In this document: one piece after another, positions 1 to 5,098 of the stretch
Layout: every line of letters starts with the position of its first letter
Position numbering within the stretch: position 1 is the first letter of the stretch
Source of the DNA: Candidatus Auribacterota bacterium
GTDB taxonomy: Bacteria > Auribacterota > Tritonobacteria > UBA1439
Length of the DNA stretch: 7,183 nt
Direction: 5' to 3'
Assembly: GCA_026391995.1 (NCBI GenBank)
Contig: JAPLCY010000135.1
Coordinates: 1-7,183 of the forward strand
Notes under the pieces: generated by a model
Databases searched by the model: none
Seen by the model: only the letters and a program-made list of their open reading frames with translations
What the model was told of the DNA's origin: nothing
Made by a program: the position numbers and the translations under genes

Positions 1-891
1 GATTTTGGCAACCTCACCTATTCGAGCGTCGAGGTGAACGTGAATTCAGAGCCGCTGCTGGATATCTCCTGGACTAAAGACAGCGGGGCGCGGGTAGATG
101 GGGGAAGCGTGCCGTACATACACAAGCTGAAAGACGGAAGGTACCGGCTCTACTATGGCGGGACCGGCGGGATTGTGTCGGCTATTTCTCCTGACAGCCT
201 GAGTTTCACTCTGGAAGACGGCGTTCGGATTGCGCCGTCGAATATTCCGGGTGACCAGGAATCTATGGTAAATGACGCGAGCGTCGTGGATCTGCCTGAT
301 GGCAGATTCAGGATGTACTACAAAGGGGCCAACGGCCAGGGCGGCCCCGGCCAGGCGATACATAAGATATTTTCGGCGATTTCGAGTGACGGACTCACGT
401 TTGTGAAAGAGGGGTTGCGCATTGATTCGAAAACTACGGGCGACAATGGCTGGGCGTCGGTCCCCGAGGCGATCTTGCTGCCGGATGGCAGGGTGAGAAT
501 TTATTATGTATCAGGCGACCCTGTGGCGAAGTGGGGGATAATGTCGTCTATTTCCTCCAACGGGCTGGCGTTTCAAAAAGAGGCCGGCGCCAGGCTGACC
601 GGGTTTGTGGATCCGGCCGCGACCATTCTCTCGGACGGCAGATACCTCGTGCTGGCGGCACAGATCGGCGTTGAAGTCACGGAGGCCCCCCTGGGGATCT
701 ATAGCTTTGTCTCGGAGGACGGGTTGTCCTTCGTCAATCAACAGCCGGTGCTTCTGGAAAATGGAGTTTTTGATCCCACGGTGACAGAGGTCAGCAAAGG
801 GGTCTACAGGGCCTATTTCGGGAAAAACATCAGCAGCGATCCAAGCCAGTTCGACATGGACGTCCTGAGCGTCACCGGTACGCTAAGGTAG
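1..891 (+). CDS. Five-bladed beta-propeller protein, GH43/GH32-like fold (5' end outside window)
   Basis: The reading frame is open from base 1 to the TAG at 889-891 (296 residues). The first possible start in frame is a GTG at 34 without a good ribosome binding site, so the gene probably begins upstream of the window. The protein has five similar blades of about 45-60 residues. Four carry an S-x-D/N-G/S-L-x-F strand (SPDSLSF, SSDGLTF, SSNGLAF, SEDGLSF), and most carry a DGRxRxYY-type strand (DGRYRLYY, DGRFRMYY, DGRVRIYY, DGRYLVLA). This pattern is typical of five-bladed propellers related to arabinanases, levansucrases and invertases, which act on or bind carbohydrates. D-[PA]-[ST/A] motifs appear in blades 2, 4 and 5 only, so I cannot say whether it is catalytic. 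Location is unknown because the N-terminus is missing. Fold assignment is good; function is inferred only as glycan-related. Confidence 0.8.
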   Translation, partial: DFGNLTYSSVEVNVNSEPLLDISWTKDSGARVDGGSVPYIHKLKDGRYRLYYGGTGGIVSAISPDSLSFTLEDGVRIAPSNIPGDQESMVNDASVVDLPDGRFRMYYKGANGQGGPGQAIHKIFSAISSDGLTFVKEGLRIDSKTTGDNGWASVPEAILLPDGRVRIYYVSGDPVAKWGIMSSISSNGLAFQKEAGARLTGFVDPAATILSDGRYLVLAAQIGVEVTEAPLGIYSFVSEDGLSFVNQQPVLLENGVFDPTVTEVSKGVYRAYFGKNISSDPSQFDMDVLSVTGTLR

Positions 892-953
892 GCCCGGAAA
901 AGATCAGGGCTCAGGCCACTATTAGGACTTCCCGGACGGCAACGCCCGCGGTA

Positions 954-1238
954 TCAGATTATCGTATCAAACATCATGGCAATCATCCGGAAGGGGAATG
1001 CCACGACATCGCCGAGCATGATGAACATCATACCGACAACGCTATGGGATTCCTTTTCCTTGATGATCGTGGTCTCCTTGATGACCTTGTCAGGCTCTCC
1101 CGGGGCGCCCGGTGTTTTATACACGGTTTTTTCCTCGGTGACCCTGCCGGATGAACGGCATCCGCTTATGCACAACGGCGCCGCGGCCATGATTAGTGCA
1201 GCTAAAACGATGTTACGATATATGAGCTTCGATCTCAT
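954..1238 (-). CDS. Small lipoprotein with hydrophobic C-terminus, unknown function
   Basis: This is a 94-residue product from the ATG at 1238-1236. An in-frame GTG at 1259 is less likely because the ATG directly follows the purine-rich GGGGAGGTAGG. The N-terminus is a lipoprotein signal peptide: basic MRSK, a hydrophobic stretch at residues 9-22, and a lipobox ISGC ending at Cys27, which would be lipidated. Residues 28-66 are polar, with PGAPGEP and a lysine/glutamate-rich KETTIIKEKE stretch. Residues 67-94 are again strongly hydrophobic and methionine-rich (VVGMMFIMLGDVVAFPFRMIAMMF), suggesting a second membrane contact or an amphipathic helix. The gene converges on the propeller gene, with a 62-base gap and no clear terminator. 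I recognise no family. The antisense frame at 976-1317 is considered a shadow because signal peptide, lipobox and ribosome binding site all support the minus strand. Confidence 0.75.
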   Translation of the reverse strand: MRSKLIYRNIVLAALIMAAAPLCISGCRSSGRVTEEKTVYKTPGAPGEPDKVIKETTIIKEKESHSVVGMMFIMLGDVVAFPFRMIAMMFDTII

Positions 1239-1269
1239 CCTACCTCCCCTGTCCCCCACTGTTTGTCCC

Positions 1270-1287
1270 GCTCCTGCAGAGAGGAGC
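1270..1287 (-). other. Small hairpin in the lipoprotein mRNA leader
   Basis: GCTCCT and AGGAGC form a perfect six-base stem with a six-base loop, between the proposed promoter at 1338-1346 and the start codon at 1238. It may affect the leader RNA, but it is short enough to be chance. Confidence 0.3.
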
Positions 1288-1337
1288 TGCCATTATGGCA
1301 CTATTCATTCACCCTGATACAAGTACAATTCAGCCGG

Positions 1338-1346
1338 ATTATACCA
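1338..1346 (-). promoter_or_regulatory. Extended -10 promoter for the lipoprotein gene
   Basis: On the minus strand the sequence reads TGGTATAAT, a perfect TATAAT -10 box with the TGn extension. No good -35 box stands 16-18 bases upstream, which is tolerated at extended -10 promoters. Transcription would start near 1331, giving a leader of roughly 93 bases before the lipoprotein ATG. Confidence 0.5.
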
Positions 1347-1390
1347 ATATTCTGAAAATTCGGCCATAGTCCGGACAGGCAAAGAGTAAG

Positions 1391-1508
1391 GGGTCACTTA
1401 CGGTGGGTATTTTCACCCCCCACCCCGACCCTTCCCTCGGCTACGCTCGGGACAAGCTCCCCTCAAGGGGGGAGGGGGATAATGTTGGGAGCTCCCCATA
1501 AGTGACCC
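1391..1508. repeat. 118-bp element bounded by perfect 10-bp inverted repeats
   Basis: GGGTCACTTA at 1391-1400 is the exact reverse complement of TAAGTGACCC at 1499-1508. Just inside the arms the match continues imperfectly. The interior holds a C-rich then G-rich stretch, including a copy of the dispersed repeat at 1416-1475 and a CTCCCC/GGGGAG hairpin. There is no coding capacity. The layout resembles a small non-autonomous mobile element or a REP-like palindromic unit. I see no clear target-site duplication. Confidence 0.55.
1416..1475. repeat. Dispersed 60-bp repeat, copy 1
   Basis: Aligned without gaps to 5099-5158, it matches at 52 of 60 positions. The best conserved parts are CCTTCCCTCG, CGCTCGGGACA and GCTCCCCTCAA. 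The 3' half can fold as CTCCCC / GGGGAG around the TCAAGG segment. It lies inside the inverted-repeat-bounded element, whereas copy 2 lacks those boundaries. Confidence 0.75.
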
Positions 1509-1564
1509 AGTACGGCAAGCGCCCATGCCAGAACGGTGTGAGAACGCCTGCCTGCCATCGCCAC

Positions 1565-1578
1565 GCTTATGCATAAGC
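1565..1578. other. 14-bp perfect palindrome GCTTATGCATAAGC
   Basis: This is a perfect dyad in the intergenic space downstream of the HdeD-like gene and over 300 bases upstream of the lipoprotein start. It could be a dimeric-protein binding site, but no promoter is adjacent. No neighbouring gene encodes an obvious regulator of this kind. Confidence 0.3.
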
Positions 1579-1687
1579 AAGCCGGTCCATCTGCCATGCT
1601 ATCCGCTATTTCCAAATCATGTGCCGATGGCGGCGACTGCTTGTACTAAAGTCCGCGGAGCTGCTAATCCCGCATGACTCAACCGCG

Positions 1688-2242
1688 TTAGAATGCAGAT
1701 CTTTGCGCGGATCCCCCGGAGGGGAGCGCGCTCGCCAGCATGATCAGCGCCCATCCCCTGAAGAGGATGTTGATCCCCACGAGAAGGCCGATCACCCACA
1801 CCGCGCTGGATGGCCACTGCCTCCAGATGAGTACGCCGATTAGTAAGGATAGAATGCCGCTCAGGAAAAGACCTTTCCAGTTCAGCACGTGGCGAATCTG
1901 AATGGAGCCGATGATCTTGCACAGCCCCTCGAGCACGAAGAGCAGCCCCAGGAGGAATGTCAGGGTCAGGACACCGCGGAGCGGATGAGCGACCAGCATC
2001 ATGCCCGCGATCAGATAGAGGATACCGGCCAGCAGCCTCATTGAGAATTTTCCCCATTTCCGGGACGAGAATGAGTAGATGCTCTGCATGATGCCGCTTA
2101 TGATAAGCACCCATCCTATGAGAAGCTCGACGGTGAGAGAGGCAACCATCGGCATTCCGATTGCGGCACATCCCGCGAGGATGAGGATGATCCCTAGAAA
2201 GACGAGCAGTCCCCTGCTCACACCTTCCGTCTGGACAACCAT
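1688..2242 (-). CDS. HdeD family (DUF308) membrane protein
   Basis: This is a 184-residue inner-membrane protein. The chosen start is the ATG at 2242-2240, preceded by AAAGGAGGT with seven bases between; longer in-frame starts up to 2311 lack such a site. Six hydrophobic segments can be seen, at about residues 11-30, 34-58, 69-86, 92-116, 123-142 and 147-166. They carry the family's glycine-rich helices, such as LLIGWVLIISGIMQSIYSF and LLGLLFVLEGLCKIIGSI. Length and topology match HdeD, the E. coli acid-resistance membrane protein of about 190 residues, whose family is widespread and mostly of unknown biochemical role. The gene stands alone, divergent from the sigma factor operon but separated from it by about 790 bases of mostly repeat sequence. 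The overlapping minus-strand frame at 1617-2330 is a shadow. Family assignment is confident; an acid-stress role here is inference. Confidence 0.88.
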   Translation of the reverse strand: MVVQTEGVSRGLLVFLGIILILAGCAAIGMPMVASLTVELLIGWVLIISGIMQSIYSFSSRKWGKFSMRLLAGILYLIAGMMLVAHPLRGVLTLTFLLGLLFVLEGLCKIIGSIQIRHVLNWKGLFLSGILSLLIGVLIWRQWPSSAVWVIGLLVGINILFRGWALIMLASALPSGGSAQRSAF

Positions 2243-2276
2243 CGGCGACCTCCTTTCGTTGTGCATCGCCACGACA

Positions 2277-2305
2277 ATCATACTTCTTCCATGCGGCAGG
2301 AGCAA
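2277..2305 (-). promoter_or_regulatory. Candidate sigma-70 promoter for the HdeD-like gene
   Basis: On the minus strand TTGCTC and TATGAT are 17 bases apart. The -10 matches consensus at five of six positions; the -35 matches only TTG. It would give a leader of roughly 30 bases before the start codon at 2242, which contains the strong ribosome binding site. Confidence 0.4.
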
Positions 2306-2333
2306 TCGCAAATACGCGCATTATCCCCATGCA

Positions 2334-2454
2334 GGGCAGACTCGTAGGGTAGTCTTGTAGGGCAGGCTCTTAGGACAGACTCGTAGGGCAGACTCGTAGG
2401 GCAGACTTTAGTCTGCCTGTTGCTGCCTGTTGCTGCCTGTTACTGCCTGTTGCC
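2334..2454. repeat. Repeat module A, copy 1: 13-mers, central hairpin, 10-mers
   Basis: Five tandem 13-base units (consensus GGGCAGACTCGTA) fill 2334-2398. They run into a hairpin at 2400-2417, GGCAGACT-TT-AGTCTGCC. Four tandem 10-base units (consensus TGCTGCCTGT) follow and end in TGCC. The left units repeat the left hairpin arm and the right units repeat the TGCC end of the right arm. The outer 13-mers (2347-2385) are more degenerate than those next to the hairpin. A near-identical module lies at 4946-5066 in the same orientation. Confidence 0.9.
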
Positions 2455-2461
2455 ACACACA

Positions 2462-2895
2462 CGGGCACAATGATCGCACGGAAGACCGCACGAAAGGCCG
2501 CACAAAAGACCGCACACTAAAGTGTGCGCTACGGGTGTGCGCTACAGTGTGTGCTACGAGTGTGCCCTACGAAAAAGAAATCAAATCCATGTCATCCGTG
2601 CGGGTACATTGATCGCACGGAAGACCGCACGAAAGGCCACACAAAAGACCGCACAAAAGACCGCACGAGAGACCGCACGAGAGACCGCACACTAAAGTGT
2701 GCGCTACAGTGTGCGCTACGGGTGTGCCCTACAAAAAAGAAATAAAATCCATGTCATGCGTGCGGGTACATTGATCGCACGAAAGGCCGCACGAAAGGCC
2801 ACACAAACGACCGCACACTAACGTGTGCGCTACAGTGTGCGCTACAGTGTGCGCTACGGGTGTGCTGAAGTGTGCGCTACAGTGTGCGCTACGGG
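2462..2895. repeat. Repeat B array: three tandem units of about 140-160 bp
   Basis: Units start at 2462, 2601 and 2763, each with CGGGYACAWTGATCGCACG. Each unit then has tandem 12-mers (GACCGCACRARA and variants) and a hairpin CGCACACT-AA-AGTGTGCG (2511-2528, 2686-2703; the third at 2812-2829 has seven-base arms and TAAC loop). Next come tandem 12-13-mers (AGTGTGCGCTAC, GGGTGTGCGCTAC). Units 1 and 2 end in a conserved spacer containing AAATCCATGTCAT. Numbers of 12-mers vary between units, which indicates expansion and contraction. Open frames here encode repeated DRTKDRT-like peptides in several phases and are not genes. Degenerate pieces (GCGCTACAATG) continue to about 2965, with a GCATGGCCATGC palindrome at 2928-2939. 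Confidence 0.9.
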
Positions 2896-2987
2896 GCAAA
2901 GATGCGATAAGATAAGGTGTATCCATGGCATGGCCATGCGCGCTACAATGTATGTGCGCCACGACAGAACATCCTTCTGAAGCCAGG

Positions 2988-3016
2988 GGAACTATTTGCC
3001 CCCGTAATGTGTCCAA
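2988..3016 (+). promoter_or_regulatory. ECF sigma-E-type promoter of the sigma factor operon
   Basis: GGAACTA at 2988-2994, 15 bases, then TGTCCAA at 3010-3016. This resembles the RpoE-type promoter (GGAACTT -35 and a GTC/TCAAA-type -10). Its spacing equals that of the motif pair before the Spy-like gene at 4120-4148. Start of transcription near 3021-3023 would leave a leader of only about 10-12 bases, just containing the AAAGGA ribosome binding site. It implies autoregulation. Confidence 0.55.
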
Positions 3017-3032
3017 GATAGTGAAAGGATCC

Positions 3033-3590
3033 ATGCAGCCGTTACCGAAAGAACTCCTCATAGAGGCGTCGGGAGGAGATATCGGCGCGTTCGAGAAAAT
3101 ATACAGGGCAACATCCGACTATGTGTACACCATCGCGCTGAAGGTAACCGGCAACCGGGCCGATGCGGAGGAGGTCGCCCAGGACGTTTTCCTGAAGGTG
3201 TTCAGGAAGCTCGGGAAGTTCCGTTTCGAGTCATCGTTTACCACGTGGCTTTACAGGATCACGGTCAACAATGCGATCAACGCCTCAAGAAAATCCACGC
3301 GGCGGCGGTCAGGGCAGGTCGAGTTCAACGATAATATCGAGGTCGCGGACGGGCGAGATAGGACCCGTGAAGCAATCGAGAAGGAGCAGAATGAGGCGCG
3401 TGTACGATCCATGCTGGAGACTCTCAACCCCGACCAGAGGGCGTGCATCGTGCTGAGGGAAATCGAGGGGATGCGGTACGAGGAGATTGCGGAAGTGCTC
3501 CAGGTCAACCTTAACACCGTCCGCTCGAGGCTCAGGAGGGCAAGGGAAACACTGTGCTCCCGCGCGCAGCAGGAGAGATCAATACAATGA
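3033..3590 (+). CDS. ECF RNA polymerase sigma factor, RpoE-like
   Basis: This is a 185-residue alternative sigma factor that directs RNA polymerase to specific stress promoters. The start is the ATG at 3033, with AAAGGA four bases upstream. The frame remains open back to 2925, but that extension lies in degenerate repeat sequence and across the proposed promoter. Region sigma-2 covers about residues 15-85, with the DAEEVAQDVFLKVF helix and the FRFESSFTTWLYRITVNNA segment that carry the -10 recognition and core-binding helices. A charged linker follows (about 85-120). Region sigma-4 spans about 125-175, with LNPDQRACIVLREIEGMRYEEIAEVL and the recognition helix NLNTVRSRLRRAR. There is no extra C-terminal domain. 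Its TGA overlaps the anti-sigma start as ATGA, indicating translational coupling and matched amounts of both proteins. Confidence 0.96.
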   Translation: MQPLPKELLIEASGGDIGAFEKIYRATSDYVYTIALKVTGNRADAEEVAQDVFLKVFRKLGKFRFESSFTTWLYRITVNNAINASRKSTRRRSGQVEFNDNIEVADGRDRTREAIEKEQNEARVRSMLETLNPDQRACIVLREIEGMRYEEIAEVLQVNLNTVRSRLRRARETLCSRAQQERSIQ

Positions 3591-4117
3591 AATGCACGGA
3601 GGCGAGGGAACTCCTCGCATCGGACTTCCTTGACGGGGAGCTCGATAAGGACGCGCGGGGAGAGGTCGTGAAGCATCTCGATGCCTGCGACGGATGCCGG
3701 CGGTTCGAGGAGGCTGTGCGCCGCGCCGCCGTCGATCCGCTCAGGAATGCGCCGAGGGAAACCGCGCCGCCGTCGCTCTGGCTGAAGGTGCGGCTCGGGA
3801 TCGAACATGAGCAGGAGAGGGGCGTGCGCGCGGCCCTGTACCGCGTCTGGCGGTCCTTCCACGTCCCGTGGACCGCCTATGCCGCGGCGTCGGCCACGGC
3901 GGCCGTCATCATCGCCATCGCCGTACTCCGGGAGCCCCTCACGGTGCCTGGGAGTACACGCGCGTCGCTCACCGACACCGAGGGACTGCACGAATATATC
4001 GAGGAGCAGTTCTCGATCCTCGCGTACCAGGACACTAACGGAACGGGAAACGGCGCCAATGGAAACGGCGCCGATTCCGTGAACTTCGGCACCCTGCTGG
4101 AAGAATATCTCATGTAG
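3587..4117 (+). CDS. Zinc-finger anti-sigma factor, single-pass membrane protein
   Basis: This 176-residue protein starts at the ATG at 3587, within the sigma gene's stop (ATGA overlap), with AGGAGA ten bases upstream. The cytoplasmic N-terminal domain (about residues 1-45) has the zinc-binding anti-sigma signature: Cys3, then His30-x3-Cys34-x2-Cys37 in HLDACDGC, inside the characteristic A-R-E-L-L-x-x-x-x-D-G-E-L helix region. One transmembrane segment lies at about 98-114. A short tail of about 60 residues, presumably periplasmic, ends with an Asn/Gly-rich stretch and LEEYLM. The tail is much smaller than RseA-type sensing domains, so the input signal may come through a partner or through redox/zinc state. 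The protein would sequester the upstream sigma factor. Family and partner are firm; the signal is unknown. Confidence 0.93.
   Translation: MKCTEARELLASDFLDGELDKDARGEVVKHLDACDGCRRFEEAVRRAAVDPLRNAPRETAPPSLWLKVRLGIEHEQERGVRAALYRVWRSFHVPWTAYAAASATAAVIIAIAVLREPLTVPGSTRASLTDTEGLHEYIEEQFSILAYQDTNGTGNGANGNGADSVNFGTLLEEYLM
4046..4075 (+). repeat. 15-bp in-frame tandem duplication in the anti-sigma gene
   Basis: GGAAACGGCGCCAAT at 4046-4060 is followed directly by GGAAACGGCGCCGAT at 4061-4075, one mismatch. It encodes GNGAN-GNGAD in the Asn/Gly-rich linker of the periplasmic tail, an easily expanded flexible spacer. Confidence 0.7.
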
Positions 4118-4119
4118 CG

Positions 4120-4148
4120 GGAACTTTCCCCGGTCGAGCAACGTCAAA
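4120..4148 (+). promoter_or_regulatory. ECF sigma-E-type promoter of the Spy-like gene
   Basis: GGAACTT at 4120-4126, 15 bases, then CGTCAAA at 4142-4148. The -35 is the RpoE consensus and the -10 contains GTCAAA. It begins three bases after the anti-sigma stop codon (4115-4117) and gives a leader of about 85 bases before the ATG at 4241. It predicts direct control by the sigma factor encoded just upstream. Confidence 0.7.
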
Positions 4149-4240
4149 GTTAGGCGAAGGGGTGATGCGCGGTCGCATTGCCCATACAAATATAACCATG
4201 CCGCAGCAGCGTCGTTGCGGCGCAACAGGAGGGATCGGAG

Positions 4241-4801
4241 ATGAGAACACGATTTATCGGAACGCTGGCGGTGCCGGCGGCGGGCGCACTGCTCCTCTCG
4301 GCAGCAGCCGTTTTCGCACAGACTCCCTGCCCGGCGGGGGCTGACGGCGGATGGCACAAGGGGAAGGGGTGCGGGAAGCAGCTGGAGCAGCTCAACCTTA
4401 CTCCGGAGCAGAAGCAGAAGCTCGACGCGCAGCGCAAGGAAAAGAAAAGCGCCATGAAGGGCCTGGAAGAGTCTCTCAAAGCCAAGCGCGGGGAGCTCCG
4501 CGAAGAGATGGACAAGGAGAAAACGGACAAGGCGAAGATCGAAAGTATCGGCGCCGATCTTAAGCGCATTGAAGCACAGCGCATCGACCAGGAGATTAGC
4601 GGGATTCTCCAAATGAAGGAAATCCTCACACCCGAGCAGTTCAAGAAAATGAGCGCAATGCGCGAGGAGCACAAGGGCGGGAAACACGGGAAAAAATGGA
4701 AAGGGCACACGCACGGTGATGATGAGGGAGATACGGCGGCACCTGTTGCCACACCACAGTCAACAACCATAGCCCCGCCAACCGGAACTGTCTCGAAGTA
4801 A
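4241..4801 (+). CDS. Spy/CpxP-like LTxxQ-motif periplasmic protein
   Basis: This is a 186-residue exported protein. AGGAGGG stands seven bases before the ATG, and a GTTGC-GGC-GCAAC hairpin (4214-4226) abuts that site. Residues 1-26 form a signal peptide (MRTR, hydrophobic core, VFA|QT cleavage). The mature part has two LTPEQ motifs, at about residues 53-57 and 129-133, joined by charged helices (about 55-125). This is the usual cradle-like Spy/CpxP layout; those proteins act as periplasmic chaperones or sensors of envelope and metal stress. Two cysteines (30 and 44) occur early. The C-terminal part is His/Lys/Asp-rich (HKGGKHGKKWKGHTHGDDEGD, about 144-164) and may bind metal, followed by a Thr/Pro-rich end. 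The gene follows a sigma/anti-sigma operon and a matching promoter, so it is probably part of that regulon, either as output or, as for CnrX-like proteins, as a sensor. The latter is speculation. Confidence 0.85.
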   Translation: MRTRFIGTLAVPAAGALLLSAAAVFAQTPCPAGADGGWHKGKGCGKQLEQLNLTPEQKQKLDAQRKEKKSAMKGLEESLKAKRGELREEMDKEKTDKAKIESIGADLKRIEAQRIDQEISGILQMKEILTPEQFKKMSAMREEHKGGKHGKKWKGHTHGDDEGDTAAPVATPQSTTIAPPTGTVSK

Positions 4802-4812
4802 CAGGGGTGCAA

Positions 4813-4920
4813 GACGTTTTACGTAACATGCTGCACGATTGCAAGATGGGGAATAAATACCCGCTAAAACGGGTAATTATTCCCCATCATTCTTCAGGGA
4901 AACATGTTGCGTGAAACGGC
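4813..4920 (+). terminator. Large nested inverted repeat after the Spy-like gene; terminator or structured RNA
   Basis: The inner stem pairs 4845-4863 with 4870-4888: 18 of 19 positions pair around the six-base loop CTAAAA (arms GATGGGGAATAAATACCCG and its near-complement). An outer stem pairs 4813-4830 with 4903-4920 at 15 of 18 positions, and two of the three mismatches become G-U pairs in plus-strand RNA. The unpaired segments between the stems are exactly 14 bases on each side. The position 12 bases after the stop codon fits termination, but there is no proper T-tract after the inner stem. A palindromic repeat element is an alternative. Confidence 0.6.
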
Positions 4921-4945
4921 TACAGGTCTCTGTCATCCCACCATG

Positions 4946-5066
4946 GGGCAGGCTCGTAGGGCAGACTCGTAGGGCAGACTCGTAGGGCAGACTTTAGTCT
5001 GCCTGTTGCTGCCTGTTGCTGCCTGTTGTTGCCTGTTACTGCCTGTTGTTGCACATGCGGGCACAT
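4946..5066. repeat. Repeat module A, copy 2
   Basis: Three tandem 13-mers (GGGCAGGCTCGTA, then GGGCAGACTCGTA twice) fill 4946-4984. The hairpin GGCAGACT-TT-AGTCTGCC is at 4986-5003. Five 10-mers (GTCTGCCTGT, TGCTGCCTGT twice, TGTTGCCTGT, TACTGCCTGT) run to 5046. The tail GCACATGCGGGCACA matches the junction into the B array after copy 1 (CGGGCACA). Orientation is the same as copy 1, with fewer left units and one more right unit. No B array follows here. Confidence 0.9.
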
Positions 5067-5077
5067 CGAAGTATACT
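5049..5077 (+). promoter_or_regulatory. Possible promoter of the GH17 gene
   Basis: TTGCAC and TATACT are 17 bases apart at the right edge of repeat module A copy 2. The -10 matches five of six positions and the -35 only TTG. The leader would be about 140 bases and would include the dispersed repeat at 5099-5158. I see no better candidate closer to the start. Confidence 0.25.
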
Positions 5078-5098
5078 ATTTTACATGCCTTTGAAGTA

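Noticed and set aside
976..1317. Plus-strand frame of 113 codons
   Set aside because: Antisense to the lipoprotein gene, which has a signal peptide, lipobox, promoter and ribosome binding site.
1645..1662. A third hairpin-repeat variant (TACTAAAGTCCGCGG)
   Set aside because: Only one arm resembles the TAAAGT core of families A and B; the opposite arm does not pair and no tandem half-sites flank it.
1617..2330. Minus-strand frame of 237 codons overlapping the HdeD-like gene
   Set aside because: No hydrophobic or domain pattern; the overlapping frame 1688-2242 has the six-helix DUF308 pattern and a strong ribosome binding site.
2462..2895. CRISPR array
   Set aside because: The repeats are 12-13 bases with no unique spacers of constant length, the larger units are themselves repeats, and no cas gene is nearby.
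2334..2895. Replication origin or plasmid iterons
   Set aside because: The 12-13-base tandem units look iteron-like, but there is no replication initiator gene, AT-rich melting region or DnaA box cluster, and a module A copy occurs elsewhere in the same window.
2925..3032. Longer N-terminus for the sigma factor starting at 2925
   Set aside because: The extension is encoded by degenerate repeat sequence, lacks sigma-factor similarity, crosses the proposed promoter, and the ATG at 3033 has its own ribosome binding site.
2430..3061. Several open frames in the repeat block (2430-2612, 2524-2745, 2729-3061 minus)
   Set aside because: They only translate 12-mer repeats into DRTKDRT/CALQCAL-like peptides. 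Since 12 is a multiple of three, frames stay open by chance; no proper start signals or conserved domain.
3251..4714. Long minus-strand open frame of 487 codons
   Set aside because: It runs antisense through the sigma, anti-sigma and Spy-like genes, all supported by family motifs and ribosome binding sites. Its composition (Arg/Leu/Pro-rich, no domain) is that of a GC-rich shadow.
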